DNA of 64,000 bases from contig NZ_JAFIQT010000002.1 of assembly GCF_017355935.1 (NCBI RefSeq), positions 434,001-498,000 on the forward strand, in the 5' to 3' direction. Shown piece after piece: positions 34,769 to 44,671 of this stretch. The stretch is from Telluribacter humicola (lineage in GTDB: Bacteria > Bacteroidota > Bacteroidia > Cytophagales > Spirosomataceae). A program made the position numbers and the translations under genes. The first letter of the stretch is position 1. Each line of letters opens with the position of its first letter. The notes beneath the pieces are model-generated. The model saw nothing but the letters and a program-made list of their open reading frames with translations. It made no database searches and had not been told where the DNA came from.

Positions 34769-37216
34769 CTAGTTATCCGCTTCGCCCGTAGGTACTTTCT
34801 TCTTGGCCTGGTGCAGCCGGTACTGGAAGGTCAGGTTGATCTGACGCAGGCGCCCCTGGGAGTTGGTCTCATTATAGAAGTTAAAGCCTTCGGTAATGGT
34901 CCGGAAGCGACGTGAGTTGAATACGTCAAGTACGTTAAGGGTAAGTGTCGCGTTGTTATTTAGTATATCGCGGCTCATTGCCAGATCAAGGGTAGCAATG
35001 GCTTTGCGACGTCCCTGCGGCGTCAGCTGCGGCGCTTCGTAGTTACCACGGAACTGCAGATCAGTGGTCTTGAAGAGGGTAAAGCGGGAAGAACCCCGGG
35101 CAAACCAGCTGTAGGTATCGCTCTGTAAGTTGGCATCCAGATTGCCTCCGTCGGTGACCGCCCGGAAGAAGTTGAGGCTACCGTCGAGCTTCCACCATTG
35201 ATATGCCGCATAGGAGCCGGTAAACTCAGCCCCCCAGGCATCTTCGGTAGCCAGGTTCTGGGGTAGAGTCACGGAGAATCCCTGGTCATTGACCCGCCGG
35301 ATCCTGATGATCTTGCCGGTGGTATGGCGGTAGTAGACGGAGGTACTCAGGGATCCTTTCTCGATGTACTTGATGTGACCCAATTCGAAGGCATCCGTAA
35401 ACTCAGGATTCAGATCCGGATTACCGCTGAAAAAGTTGCGGTTGTCACTGAACGTCATAAAAGGACTCAGATCGTTGTACTGGGGACGACGTACCCGGCG
35501 GCTATAGCTGAGCTGCAGGGCGTGCAGGCGGGGCAGGTCGTACGTAACGTGTACACTGGGGAACAGGTTATTATACGACCGTGGATTGACCTCGTTGGTC
35601 TCTCTAAGGGTTGTAGTCACAGAGGTCCACTCCGCTCTTAGCCCCATCTGGTACGAAAACTTCTTTACTTTATTACCTACGATACCGTACAGCGCGTTGA
35701 TATTTTCCTCGTAGAGAAAGTCGTTGGTCAGGCCGGGGAGCTGTACCCAACCGCCCGTTTCGGTTTGCTCGGTAACGGTAAAGTCATTGGTCATGTCACG
35801 GAAACTGCTGCGTAAACCGGCCTCAAACTTGCCATCTTTACCGAATGGATGTACGTAATCGAGCTGGCCCAGTAGCTGCTTTTCGGTTTCGTCGTTGACC
35901 GAGCGCTGAAGCAGGTAGGGGATGTCCGAAGGTGTACCATTGGGATCAAACGTACGCTGGCCAAAGTACTGATCCGATTTTTCCCAGTTGTCGAGGTAGC
36001 GAAGGTCGGCCGAAAACTCGTGTCCCTTCCGTTTAAATGACTTTTTGTACGTGAGGGCGTACTCCGAGTTCGGTTCTGTTTCGGTTTCGTCCTGGGTACG
36101 GAAGGTATAGCTCTGGAGGTTATTCAGCGACGATATATAGTCGTAGTACCGGATGTCCGACAGGCGCTTGCCCTTACTGATCCGCCAGGTGTAGGCACCG
36201 GTCAGTACGCTGGTGGGTGAAAAGAAGTAGTCTAATCCACCCCGCGCGCTGTTGTTCATTCCTTTCAGCTTGTGCGTAAAGCTCTGCTGGGTAATGAAGG
36301 TAGTATCGTTGCGGTACAGCTCCTGGTACTGGGTAGTACGTCCGGGGGTATTGCGGAACGATGCGGTGTAATTAATAAAGAAGTTGAGGTTCTTGCGGCG
36401 GTAGTTGACGTTGGCTGCGGCACCAAAGTTGGTGGGGTAACCTGTGATAATATCAAATGAACCGTTAATTCCTTCCTTGCGCTCTTTTTTCAGAACGATA
36501 TTAATAATTCCACCCATACCTTCGGCTTCGTAGCGGGCCGATGGGTTGGTGATGATCTCGATGCGCTCGATCATGCTACCCTGTAGCTGCTGCAATCCGG
36601 CTCCTCCCTTGAAACTTACCAGCCCCGAAGGCTTACCGTCTATAAGGATTCGTACGTTGTTACTTCCTCTCAGGCTGATATTTCCTTCAACGTCTACGGC
36701 CAGTGAGGGTACATTACGCATGATATCAATGGCGGTCCCTCCGGCATTGGCCAAATCTTTCCCCACGTTAAATACCTTTTTGTCCAGTGTAAGCTCCATA
36801 GAGCTTTTTTCGGCCTGCACTACTACCTCATCCAGTGTAGTTGATGTCGCAGTAAGCTTAACAGTACCCAGATCAAGCGGTGAATTGGCTGCCGATAGCC
36901 GGATGTCCTTCGTAGTAAAAGGTTTATAGCCTATAAATTCGTACAAAGCATAGTAAGTGCCGGGGGCGGCATCAATCGCAAAGCTACCGGAGTCGTCTGT
37001 GATGGCTCCGGACGAAAAGGTACTGTCGGCCTGTCTGAACAGTCGTACACTCGCGTAGCCCAGGGGTGCGTTGCTCTGACTGTCGAATATCTTACCCGTT
37101 ACTTTCAGTTTGCCGCCGCTCTGAGCCCTGGTAACAGTGGTAGAGAGGCTCATCAGCAGGCACAGCAGCACTAAAGAGTAGAAATTTCGGTAAAAAGTGG
37201 TGTAAAAATGGAGCAT
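34769..37216 (-). CDS. TonB-dependent receptor, outer-membrane beta-barrel family
   Basis: The protein has 815 residues. The signal peptide is about residues 1-31. A carboxypeptidase-regulatory-like domain follows (LKVTGKIFDSQSNAPLGYAS; about 35-120), then the plug (TTLDEVVVQAEKSSMELTLD and NVRILIDGKPSGLVSFKGG; about 130-245), then a barrel with the PF14905-type strands to the C-terminus. It probably imports a siderophore, sugar or peptide; no SusD partner gene is beside it, so carbohydrate uptake of the SusCD kind is unlikely. Confidence 0.88.
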   Translation of the reverse strand: MLHFYTTFYRNFYSLVLLCLLMSLSTTVTRAQSGGKLKVTGKIFDSQSNAPLGYASVRLFRQADSTFSSGAITDDSGSFAIDAAPGTYYALYEFIGYKPFTTKDIRLSAANSPLDLGTVKLTATSTTLDEVVVQAEKSSMELTLDKKVFNVGKDLANAGGTAIDIMRNVPSLAVDVEGNISLRGSNNVRILIDGKPSGLVSFKGGAGLQQLQGSMIERIEIITNPSARYEAEGMGGIINIVLKKERKEGINGSFDIITGYPTNFGAAANVNYRRKNLNFFINYTASFRNTPGRTTQYQELYRNDTTFITQQSFTHKLKGMNNSARGGLDYFFSPTSVLTGAYTWRISKGKRLSDIRYYDYISSLNNLQSYTFRTQDETETEPNSEYALTYKKSFKRKGHEFSADLRYLDNWEKSDQYFGQRTFDPNGTPSDIPYLLQRSVNDETEKQLLGQLDYVHPFGKDGKFEAGLRSSFRDMTNDFTVTEQTETGGWVQLPGLTNDFLYEENINALYGIVGNKVKKFSYQMGLRAEWTSVTTTLRETNEVNPRSYNNLFPSVHVTYDLPRLHALQLSYSRRVRRPQYNDLSPFMTFSDNRNFFSGNPDLNPEFTDAFELGHIKYIEKGSLSTSVYYRHTTGKIIRIRRVNDQGFSVTLPQNLATEDAWGAEFTGSYAAYQWWKLDGSLNFFRAVTDGGNLDANLQSDTYSWFARGSSRFTLFKTTDLQFRGNYEAPQLTPQGRRKAIATLDLAMSRDILNNNATLTLNVLDVFNSRRFRTITEGFNFYNETNSQGRLRQINLTFQYRLHQAKKKVPTGEADN

Positions 37217-37530
37217 TAAGGCAATAGGTTAAATTAAAAAGGTAAAAAAGGAAAAAGGTATCCAATGGTAAAGAAAGTAACGGAAAGGCGTTGTTTTACT
37301 CGACCGGCAGGAGGCAAAGCGACTATTTTATATAATAAGGCAGATTTTATCGACCAAAATTAAGATATATTCGACCAATGCCGAACCTAGGCTTATAGTT
37401 GGTACAGTTTTTTAACCGTATGGTAGCGTAAGTAAGTCCTGTGGAACTTGTTGTTCATGAGAATTTTATAACAAACACTTAACACAAGGGTTTTACGAAT
37501 ATTTACCACACTTTAAAACCGTTAACAACT
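37217..37530. other. Divergent intergenic region, no gene seen
   Basis: It lies between the divergently transcribed TonB-dependent receptor and a small membrane protein gene, and must hold both promoters. No clear TAnnTTTG element or other feature was recognised. Confidence 0.5.
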
Positions 37531-37830
37531 ATGGCAACTACAACCGAAGACGTAAAAACAAAAGCAGCAGATCTGAAATCAAAGGCAGATAGCTTCAACC
37601 CTGATCACAAGGAAGGCCCCGTAGCAGCTGCAATTGAAGATTATACTGCTCGCCTTCCTTCGGATACGTATTTATGGGCAGCACTAGGCTCAATGGCTCT
37701 GTCTGCTACATTAAAAATCGCCGGTCAGGACAAGGGTGCGCTCTTCGTTGGACAGTGGGCTCCAACTTTCCTGATTTTGGGTCTTTACAACAAGATTGTG
37801 AAGGTACAAGGCTTTGAAAAAGATAAGTAA
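37531..37830 (+). CDS. Small membrane protein of unknown function
   Basis: The protein has 99 residues. Residues 1-50 are charged and Lys/Ala-rich (KTKAADLKSKADSFN), likely amphipathic. Two hydrophobic stretches follow: TYLWAALGSMALSATLKIAG and FVGQWAPTFLILGLYNKIV. No family is recognised. It stands alone, with its own promoter region and a weak terminator (37862-37879). Confidence 0.72.
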   Translation: MATTTEDVKTKAADLKSKADSFNPDHKEGPVAAAIEDYTARLPSDTYLWAALGSMALSATLKIAGQDKGALFVGQWAPTFLILGLYNKIVKVQGFEKDK

Positions 37831-37861
37831 GCCATAGGCCTGCTATATCAAAAATAAAAGG

Positions 37862-37886
37862 AGGAAGCATTAGCTTCCTTTTTTTG
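37862..37886 (+). terminator. Weak terminator
   Basis: AGGAAGC / GCTTCCT with a 4-base loop, followed by a T run. It lies 32 bases after the stop. Confidence 0.75.
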
Positions 37887-37918
37887 TGCCCTAACAGTTC
37901 TGAGGATAATCCTCCCGG

Positions 37919-38824
37919 TTATCTCCATGCTAATGATTTGCTCTTGCCGTTTTCCTTCTTATCTCCGGCAAAGGCATGTAGCGTTAGATCAGCTCCCTCT
38001 TTTCCGAAAGTACCGGTGAGCCAGCCTACGGGCTCGGTGTCCGAGAAGTTATAGCCTATGGCCGGCTGATTCACCAGATGAATCCCATCCAGTATATCAT
38101 AATTGTACTGGTGCGAATGTCCGTAAAAGACAGCCTTTACCTTCTGATGGGGCTTGATGATCTGGAAGAGCCGGTCAGCATCCAGCAGGGAGGAGTCCGA
38201 ATCAGAGAGCGTGTGGTGTACAAACAGAATGGTAGGTTTGGCATCGGACTGGCGCAGGAATCCTTCCAGCCAACTCCGCTGGGACTGTCCCAGCAGGCCG
38301 GGCGATTTGTTGACGTACATCATTGAGTCCAGCAATACGAACCGCATGGCGGGTTGCTCAATCACCATCACCTGCTTGTCTTTTACATTCTGCATCCCTT
38401 TGGGAGCCGGAAATGCTTCCTGGATATTTTCGCGGTGGTCGTGGTTACCCAGCGTCATATACACCGGCTTTTGCTCTGCCAGGGGAGCCAGTAGTTTTTT
38501 TACCTGCGCGTAGTCCCCCTTTTCGCCGGTTAGTCTAGCTACATCACCGTTGATCAGTACCGCATCCGGCCTGGCGTTCAGTACCCCCGGTACTACTTCC
38601 TGCAGGTTTTTGGAAGGGAAGAAGCCCCGGTAGGTATTCTGTACATCCTCCGCAATGTGCGTATCCGACAGCAGCGCCAGCTTTACTTCGTCGGCCGCAC
38701 CGGCGGTAGTAGTCTCTCCCAGTACAGAGGTGACGCCCATACCATAGGCGGTAAGCAGGCCGGCTGCCTGAGCAGATGATTTCAGAAAAGAGCGGCGGTT
38801 ATGTTTGTAGTATAGCTGGGGCAT
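37919..38824 (-). CDS. Metallophosphoesterase, Tat-exported
   Basis: The protein has 301 residues. NRRSFLKSSAQAAGLLTAYG is a twin-arginine signal. The calcineurin-like motifs appear in order: LLSDTHIAE, INGDVARL, LGNHDHRE, FVHHTLSD and FYGHSHQY. They bind two metal ions. It hydrolyses a phosphoester in the periplasm; the substrate is unknown. It lies 34 bases after the small lipoprotein gene on the same strand, so the two are probably cotranscribed. Confidence 0.9.
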   Translation of the reverse strand: MPQLYYKHNRRSFLKSSAQAAGLLTAYGMGVTSVLGETTTAGAADEVKLALLSDTHIAEDVQNTYRGFFPSKNLQEVVPGVLNARPDAVLINGDVARLTGEKGDYAQVKKLLAPLAEQKPVYMTLGNHDHRENIQEAFPAPKGMQNVKDKQVMVIEQPAMRFVLLDSMMYVNKSPGLLGQSQRSWLEGFLRQSDAKPTILFVHHTLSDSDSSLLDADRLFQIIKPHQKVKAVFYGHSHQYNYDILDGIHLVNQPAIGYNFSDTEPVGWLTGTFGKEGADLTLHAFAGDKKENGKSKSLAWR

Positions 38825-38858
38825 GGGAGTGGTTGTTAGGAGGTACTTTGGGTTAAGA

Positions 38859-39200
38859 TTATTCGCTTTTGGGTTCGGGTGCTTGTGATACGGTATTACT
38901 GGTTAATGGGGTTACACGCTGGTCGCCCACCGACACCTGGTAGTACGACCAGGTCTGGTCATCCAGCGAGCAGCCGATCAGGTAGTCACCAGAGCCCGCT
39001 TCGGTACTTTCTCTTACCTGAAACTCTTTACAGCCGGCAATCCGGGATTTGGCAAGAGCTTCTCCGATGGCTTCTACTTCACCGGCATCCGGATCACGCC
39101 AGGGCATAGGGTAATTCTCATCGTTAGCAAGCTCGTTCTTGCACGACACTTCGGTCAACAGGATCAGTCCTGCAAAAATAAATCGGGAGTAGCGTATCAT
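38859..39200 (-). CDS. Hypothetical lipoprotein
   Basis: The protein has 113 residues, starting MIRYSRFIFAGLILLTEVSC, a lipoprotein signal with Cys at 20. The mature part (GEVEAIGEALAKSRIAGCKE and GSGDYLIGCSLDDQTWSYYQ) has two further Cys residues that could form a disulfide. No known domain. It is upstream of the metallophosphoesterase gene. Confidence 0.7.
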   Translation of the reverse strand: MIRYSRFIFAGLILLTEVSCKNELANDENYPMPWRDPDAGEVEAIGEALAKSRIAGCKEFQVRESTEAGSGDYLIGCSLDDQTWSYYQVSVGDQRVTPLTSNTVSQAPEPKSE

Positions 39201-39383
39201 GGTATTTTGTGGATTATGAATTTATGACCATTGCATTCGATGCCCCTGTAGCTCCAGAACTCTTTAACCTAAAGACGGGGCTACTTTCTTTATCCTTTGT
39301 TTTGACTCTTTAATTTTATGCTTCTTGACCAGGTACTACTTCTTGAATAGTCCCATTAAGATATAGGTCTTAGACCAAAGCTT

Positions 39384-40535
39384 CTATTTAAGTACCTGTA
39401 TCCGATATACCTTACCCGCTGGTACTTCCAGCATTACATTGAAGGCCTTGTTTTGCTCGTAGTACTTATCAGATGTAGACCAGACGGAGCGGTACAGGAG
39501 CCAGGGGTTGAAGTACTTGAGCTGGTTGTAGGTCATGTTGTACTGTCGGGCCAGTTCTATCAGATTCAAGTCCTGCCTTACCTCAATTTCCTGCGTAGGG
39601 GCAGTATATTCCGGCTCAGGTACACTGAATCCGTAGCGTTCGGGGTTCTCGAGGATGAGTTTCAGGGCCAGAATGCGGAACAGGTAGTCATAGGTTTCGG
39701 GGGTAAGGTACAGATCATAGTAGGAGGAGACCTGCTGCCCTTTGAGATTATTGGTGACCGTAGTGGGGCCGCCGTTGTATGCTGCCGCGCTTAGCGTCCA
39801 GCTGCCGAAGGTGCGGTACAGCCTGCTGAGGTACCGGCTGGCGGCCTCGGTGGAGCGCTCGAGGTGGCGGCGCTCGTCTACGTATTTATTTACTTCCAGC
39901 CCATACTCTTTGGCCACCGGTTCCAGAAACTGCCAGAATCCTACCGCGGCCCTGGGCGACTCGGCAATGGGCGACAGTTCGCTTTCTGCTACGGCCAGGT
40001 ACAGAAAGTCGGCGGGAATCTGATTTTTGGTGAGGATACTGGTAATGGGCTCGCGATACCGCTGCACCCGCTTTAGGGCAGTTAAGGTACCTGAGTGCCT
40101 GTATACGTTTTTGATTAGCTCCCGTTCCAGCCGGTCGCGTACGATCGGGTCAGTAAGCGGTACAGTCTCACCGGCAAAGGAAAGTTGCTGTGGAATGTAG
40201 GGTACTCCTGCACCTAGCTGGGCTACACCTGACTGGGCCACACCTGGCTGGGCCGCACCCGGCTGGGCCGTACTAGGCTGGGTTGTGGCCGGTTGGGCTT
40301 TGGCCGTTTGATCAGCACTTGATTGGTCAGCTGGACGTTGTGCGTCACTAAGCTGGGCCGTATCCGGATTGGCAGTACCTGGTTGGGTAACGTCAGGAGA
40401 TGATGTTTCTGACCGCGTAATTTCTGGTTGGCTATTCCCATGCGAGTCTGTCCCGGATTGAGCTGTACCCGGCTTTACCGCACAACCGGTAGTAGTCAGC
40501 AAAAGGAATATACAGGTAAATGGCAGGTACCTCAT
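39384..40535 (-). CDS. Lytic transglycosylase (SLT) lipoprotein with low-complexity linker
   Basis: The protein has 383 residues. The lipobox is LLLTTTGC (Cys 18). Residues about 20-110 are a Gln/Pro/Ala/Thr-rich linker built from short degenerate repeats (AQPG, VAQSG, TAQPG). The SLT domain follows, with PADFLYLAVAESELSPIAES containing the catalytic Glu at about 184, AVGFWQFLEP and LSAAAYNGGPTTVT. The C-terminal part is a short LysM-like region (EIEVRQDLNLIELARQYNMT). It cleaves peptidoglycan strands from a membrane anchor, like MltD. Confidence 0.88.
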   Translation of the reverse strand: MRYLPFTCIFLLLTTTGCAVKPGTAQSGTDSHGNSQPEITRSETSSPDVTQPGTANPDTAQLSDAQRPADQSSADQTAKAQPATTQPSTAQPGAAQPGVAQSGVAQLGAGVPYIPQQLSFAGETVPLTDPIVRDRLERELIKNVYRHSGTLTALKRVQRYREPITSILTKNQIPADFLYLAVAESELSPIAESPRAAVGFWQFLEPVAKEYGLEVNKYVDERRHLERSTEAASRYLSRLYRTFGSWTLSAAAYNGGPTTVTNNLKGQQVSSYYDLYLTPETYDYLFRILALKLILENPERYGFSVPEPEYTAPTQEIEVRQDLNLIELARQYNMTYNQLKYFNPWLLYRSVWSTSDKYYEQNKAFNVMLEVPAGKVYRIQVLK

Positions 40536-40668
40536 TTATGAAATGATTAGGTTCAGTACTTATCAGGGCCACAGTAGAGTGAATAGCTGCTCTGTAAGCC
40601 TGAAATCAGGTACCATAAAAAACTTGCACCAGCCACTCGTACCTACTTATCAAGAGACCTGTGAGTCG

Positions 40669-43236
40669 CTACCTTATATTTAAAGTCGTCCCTATTCTAA
40701 AGCCCATTCCCTGGTAGTTGCTCCCTTTAAACTGCGATACCACCTCGACCCGGAACAGCCTCAGCAGGCCATCCACCCCGTACACCAGCTCGGTATAGTG
40801 GTTGGCGCTGGGGGTAGTGAGGTAGTGGGTCTGTACAGTTTCTTTCAGTCCGGCCAAGCGCAGGAAGGGCAGGCGGGTGATCAGAAAGCGCTGCGAAGAC
40901 CACAACAGGTGGGCCTGCAGAAAACTTCTGCGGGTACTGTACTCATAGTAGGGCAGCATCCGGAACTGGGTCAGCTGGTCGCCGGTCTGGAAGAAGAATT
41001 GGTTACCCATAAAATGCCGGTAGTCCGGAAAGTACAGCTGCCGGGCATTCAGGAAGCCACCGCCGCTGAGGGCGTATTGGAAGCCGCTGCGCGGGCCGGT
41101 ATCCAGATTATGCCGCATCCCGACCTGTACAAAATCATAGTCTACGGTACTACTACCGGCCGGGATACCCTTGCGGTAGTTGACCTGGAAGGTGGGGCCG
41201 TTGTTATACCAGTAGCGCTTCTGGCCGTTGCGGATGGCGTACCGCTGCCAGGGACGCAGGTTCAGGTCCAGGTCCAGGAGCAGCGCTTCGTGCGTGGGGA
41301 AGCCTGTATCGGCCGCTTCGATGTTGTCGGGACGGTTGTCGGTAAATCCCCGCCCTTTCCAGTTGATGTACCGGTTGGGCGACTCCAGGTTGAAGAGCTC
41401 GCTGCGCTGCGCGTATTCAAGACCGCCCGTCAGGCTTAGTATATCACCGAGGTAGCGGTAGGTATAGTCGGCCCGCGCAAACTGCTTCTGATAGATCTTC
41501 ATGAAGTTTTGTTCGAAGAGCAGCGTTGTAATGCTGTTGAGGCCGGGCGTAATGGGATTGTTGGTGTTGAACTGGTAGATGTACTCGCCACCTTCTAGCC
41601 CCAGCGTCCATTTGCGGTTACCCACCTGCGTACGCAGCGTACCGCTGAGGCGTTCGCGGCCGAAGGAGTAGCGCGCCAGCGGTCGCAGGCTGGCTCTGTA
41701 GTCCTTCCAGCGCTTGGTCCATTCCAGCGACGCATCAAAGCCGTAGCCTTCTACCGTGTTGTAGATCAGGGTTTGCAGCGGACTCTGTATGGTGAGTGAA
41801 TGACGGTTGGCAAAGCGATACTCGTGGCCTATGAGCAGGTGGATGGGCTGGAATGATGTGGAGTCGTTGCGGGTACTGTCTTTATCAGCCTTAGCCTGCT
41901 TTACTACCTTGATACTGTCCTGAATCTCGTAGCTTTTTACCTCCAGCTGAGTCAGGGGCACTGGCCGCAGTTGTTCCCAGTACGTAGTGTCGCGCTTGTT
42001 AGCGAGGGAGTCAACGATGATGGAGTCCTGCCGTACGGCGCGTACATCTTCCCCCTGCTGTTTGCGCTCCTTTCGCTGCTCTTTTTCGTAGCTTTTGATG
42101 ATCTTGCGGAAGTTCTTGGTGGAGAACTCCTTCTGCTGTTCAATCATCTTTTCCAGGTCCGCCTTCCGATTGGTCTGAGCTGTTTCGGGTTCTTTTTTGT
42201 GATCGTTGATAGTGATCTCTTCGCGTAGGGCTGGGTCTATATCCAGCTTCTGATAGGTCATGGATACGACGTACTTGAATTCTCCCGCAAAGCCCAGGTA
42301 CCCACCCTCCAGCCTGAACTGCTGGTTGACGGGCAGCCACACATTCTGAATGGGGGTAAATAGCTGCTTAACGTCTATATTGAGTCCCTGCCGGGTGGTC
42401 TTCAGATCAAAGCTATGGATGGCCCAGCGGTCTTCGATGATATAGATACTCCCCTTAAATACACCCTCGCCGTAGGCCCTGGGTATTACCCGTATCTTAT
42501 TGACTATTTCTCCCCGGTCTTCAAAAAAACCTTCGTACTCAAACTTATAGTAGTTGAATGCCCGGGGCGAAAGGGGCGTAACGGCATCAGCAACCTCAGG
42601 GCTGTAAAAGCTGGCCAGTACGTACTGGTTGGGAGTAGGGGTACTGTTGTCGAGGCTATTGCGGGTAGAGAGGATGCGCTGGTTGTAGGTATTGGGACGG
42701 CGGTAGCTGATCTCGGCCACGCTCTCGTTCAGGAATACTTTTCCTTCCTGTACCCCTTCTTTCTTTAATTTTCTTTCGAGCAGAAAGGGAATCTTAGTCG
42801 GCAGGGCAGTGCTGCGAGTATAGGCGCGGGCCGTATAGCCCCGCACTTGCAACTGGTGGAACCGGGACTTGGCGATGGCTCGCCGCATGATGCTATACGC
42901 CGGATCTTCCTTTCCCTTGCCGATCTGTACCTCACCGAGGTTGAGAGGTTGTTCTTCCAGGACTATATCCAGGTCAATAAAGTCAGTAGCTATCGTTACG
43001 GAGCGGGTCACCGTGCGGAAGCCCAGGTACTGGAACAGGATGTCGTAGCGACCGGGATCAAGATCAAGTTCGTAGCGGCCTTCGGCATTGGACAGAGTAC
43101 CTATGCTGGTGCCTTGTACCAGTATACCCGAGTAAGGGAGTGGCTCGCCCTGGGTAGTAGTAATACGTCCGCGTATACCTCCGGCCTGTAGGAGTTGGGA
43201 ACTCAGAAGGAATAGAAGTACTGCTACAATTCGCAT
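40669..43236 (-). CDS. DUF5686 and carboxypeptidase-regulatory-like domain protein
   Basis: The ATG at 43236 gives 855 residues beginning MRIVAVLLFLLSSQLLQAGG, a signal peptide; an ATG 33 bases upstream is possible. The first domain, GIRGRITTTQGEPLPYSGIL and later YELDLDPGRYDILFQYLGFR, is a carboxypeptidase-regulatory-like fold (about 20-110). The remainder is DUF5686, a large barrel-like protein common in Bacteroidota outer membranes, ending GFRIGTTLNIR. A role in envelope homeostasis is likely; no substrate is known. Confidence 0.88.
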   Translation of the reverse strand: MRIVAVLLFLLSSQLLQAGGIRGRITTTQGEPLPYSGILVQGTSIGTLSNAEGRYELDLDPGRYDILFQYLGFRTVTRSVTIATDFIDLDIVLEEQPLNLGEVQIGKGKEDPAYSIMRRAIAKSRFHQLQVRGYTARAYTRSTALPTKIPFLLERKLKKEGVQEGKVFLNESVAEISYRRPNTYNQRILSTRNSLDNSTPTPNQYVLASFYSPEVADAVTPLSPRAFNYYKFEYEGFFEDRGEIVNKIRVIPRAYGEGVFKGSIYIIEDRWAIHSFDLKTTRQGLNIDVKQLFTPIQNVWLPVNQQFRLEGGYLGFAGEFKYVVSMTYQKLDIDPALREEITINDHKKEPETAQTNRKADLEKMIEQQKEFSTKNFRKIIKSYEKEQRKERKQQGEDVRAVRQDSIIVDSLANKRDTTYWEQLRPVPLTQLEVKSYEIQDSIKVVKQAKADKDSTRNDSTSFQPIHLLIGHEYRFANRHSLTIQSPLQTLIYNTVEGYGFDASLEWTKRWKDYRASLRPLARYSFGRERLSGTLRTQVGNRKWTLGLEGGEYIYQFNTNNPITPGLNSITTLLFEQNFMKIYQKQFARADYTYRYLGDILSLTGGLEYAQRSELFNLESPNRYINWKGRGFTDNRPDNIEAADTGFPTHEALLLDLDLNLRPWQRYAIRNGQKRYWYNNGPTFQVNYRKGIPAGSSTVDYDFVQVGMRHNLDTGPRSGFQYALSGGGFLNARQLYFPDYRHFMGNQFFFQTGDQLTQFRMLPYYEYSTRRSFLQAHLLWSSQRFLITRLPFLRLAGLKETVQTHYLTTPSANHYTELVYGVDGLLRLFRVEVVSQFKGSNYQGMGFRIGTTLNIR

Positions 43237-43349
43237 AAGTAATAAATAGTCATCGGACAGAAGATGCAACCAATAGGGTTTAGGTTGTAAGAACGATCAA
43301 GGTACGAAGGATATTGACTTACCCCTATATCACACGTATTCTATTGACG

Positions 43350-44504
43350 CTACTCCATCGGATCACCAAGGGTATCTTTTATATATACCTCCTGTACCAG
43401 CGTGATCATGACTACCAGCGCGGGAATAGCGATGACAGTGCCGGGCAGGCCAAAGATAGCACCTCCCAGCAGGGCGCCCAGCATCAGGAGCGTAGGGGGG
43501 AGGGATACCGTTTGTTGCTGAACCAGAGGTACTACCAGCAGGCTTTCAATTTGTTGCACTATAATATACACCAGGGCTACCCAGATTACCGACTCCGGAT
43601 CGTAGGAGAAGGCGACAAGTATGCCCGGTAAAGCACCTACCAGAGGGCCAATAAAGGGAACAAAGTCAAAGATGAATATGATAACGCCGAGTACCAGAGC
43701 CAGGGGTACCCCTATGATCTCCAGCCCGATCCAGGTAAGTAAGCCTACGGTCAGCATGGCTATAAACTGTCCCAGCAACCACCCCTCCAGCTTTTTAGCA
43801 ATCCGGCCAATGACCTGGTGGGCTCTCTGCCGGGCTGGTATAGGAAACAGACTGACAAAGCCGCTTACGTACAGCTTAGGGTTGATGGCCAGAAAGAATC
43901 CACCCGCCAGGATTACCAGGAGGTACGTGATAAAAACAAACAAACCATCTACTATACCCGTCAGCTGGCCAAATGTATTTCTGAGCTGTGGTTGGGGATT
44001 AGATGGAAAATAAGATAGTACAAATCGACCAACGCCAGACTGATTCAATGAGCTTTCTACCTGTTCGATGGCCGGTGGAATTTTTTCGGTCAGGGTAGTG
44101 AACTGTTCCGAAATATGTGGCGCGGCGTAGGTAATGAAGCCGCCTATTGACCCGAACAGTAGCAGCGTAGCTATGCCTACCCCCCAGCGGTCTGACAGTT
44201 GAGGCGACAGCTTCTGAATACTATGTGCGATAGCCCTTAGCAGGACGGCGAAGAGTACCGTACCAAAGCCAAGCAGTAGTATACTCTGGCTGGCCCACAA
44301 GAGCAGCACCAGCATACCCATGATAATGGTAATACCTACGGCAATGGTGACTTTTTTGGGGTAGCTGTACTCGGCTCTGGTCAGAGGTGTCGGTTGGGGA
44401 TCTGTCTCTTTAAGGGGCGGTACCGGAGCCAGCCTGGGTACTTCTAACGGTTGGGCTGCTTTCCTGGATGAAAGTCCTATTTTACGCTGTATATATCGAA
44501 TCAT
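43350..44504 (-). CDS. AI-2E family transporter (PerM-like)
   Basis: The protein has 384 residues. There are about eight TM helices: two near the N-terminus (TIAVGITIIMGMLVLLLWAS), the rest in the second half. The family signature is GVPLALVLGVIIFIFDFVPF followed by IGPLVGALPGILVAFS and VQQIESLLVVPLV. Members are permeases or antiporters in the inner membrane; the substrate is unknown despite the name. Confidence 0.9.
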   Translation of the reverse strand: MIRYIQRKIGLSSRKAAQPLEVPRLAPVPPLKETDPQPTPLTRAEYSYPKKVTIAVGITIIMGMLVLLLWASQSILLLGFGTVLFAVLLRAIAHSIQKLSPQLSDRWGVGIATLLLFGSIGGFITYAAPHISEQFTTLTEKIPPAIEQVESSLNQSGVGRFVLSYFPSNPQPQLRNTFGQLTGIVDGLFVFITYLLVILAGGFFLAINPKLYVSGFVSLFPIPARQRAHQVIGRIAKKLEGWLLGQFIAMLTVGLLTWIGLEIIGVPLALVLGVIIFIFDFVPFIGPLVGALPGILVAFSYDPESVIWVALVYIIVQQIESLLVVPLVQQQTVSLPPTLLMLGALLGGAIFGLPGTVIAIPALVVMITLVQEVYIKDTLGDPME

Positions 44505-44616
44505 GATGTGCAGAGCTTAGTGTGTTAAAAGTATAACGCTCTACGTCAGGAATTGTCAGCGTAATAGGGTATAAATGGGGCATTTGTTCCGGGTACTCAG
44601 GTCTGACCAAAAAAAT

Positions 44617-44640
44617 AAGGCGGCTCCTGAGAGCCGCCTT
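44617..44640 (-). terminator. Terminator of the aldolase gene
   Basis: AAGGCGGCTC and GAGCCGCCTT pair around CTGA. It lies 32 bases past the aldolase stop on the minus strand. Confidence 0.85.
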
Positions 44641-44671
44641 TATCTATTAGAATCAGGTAATCGTCAGCTGA

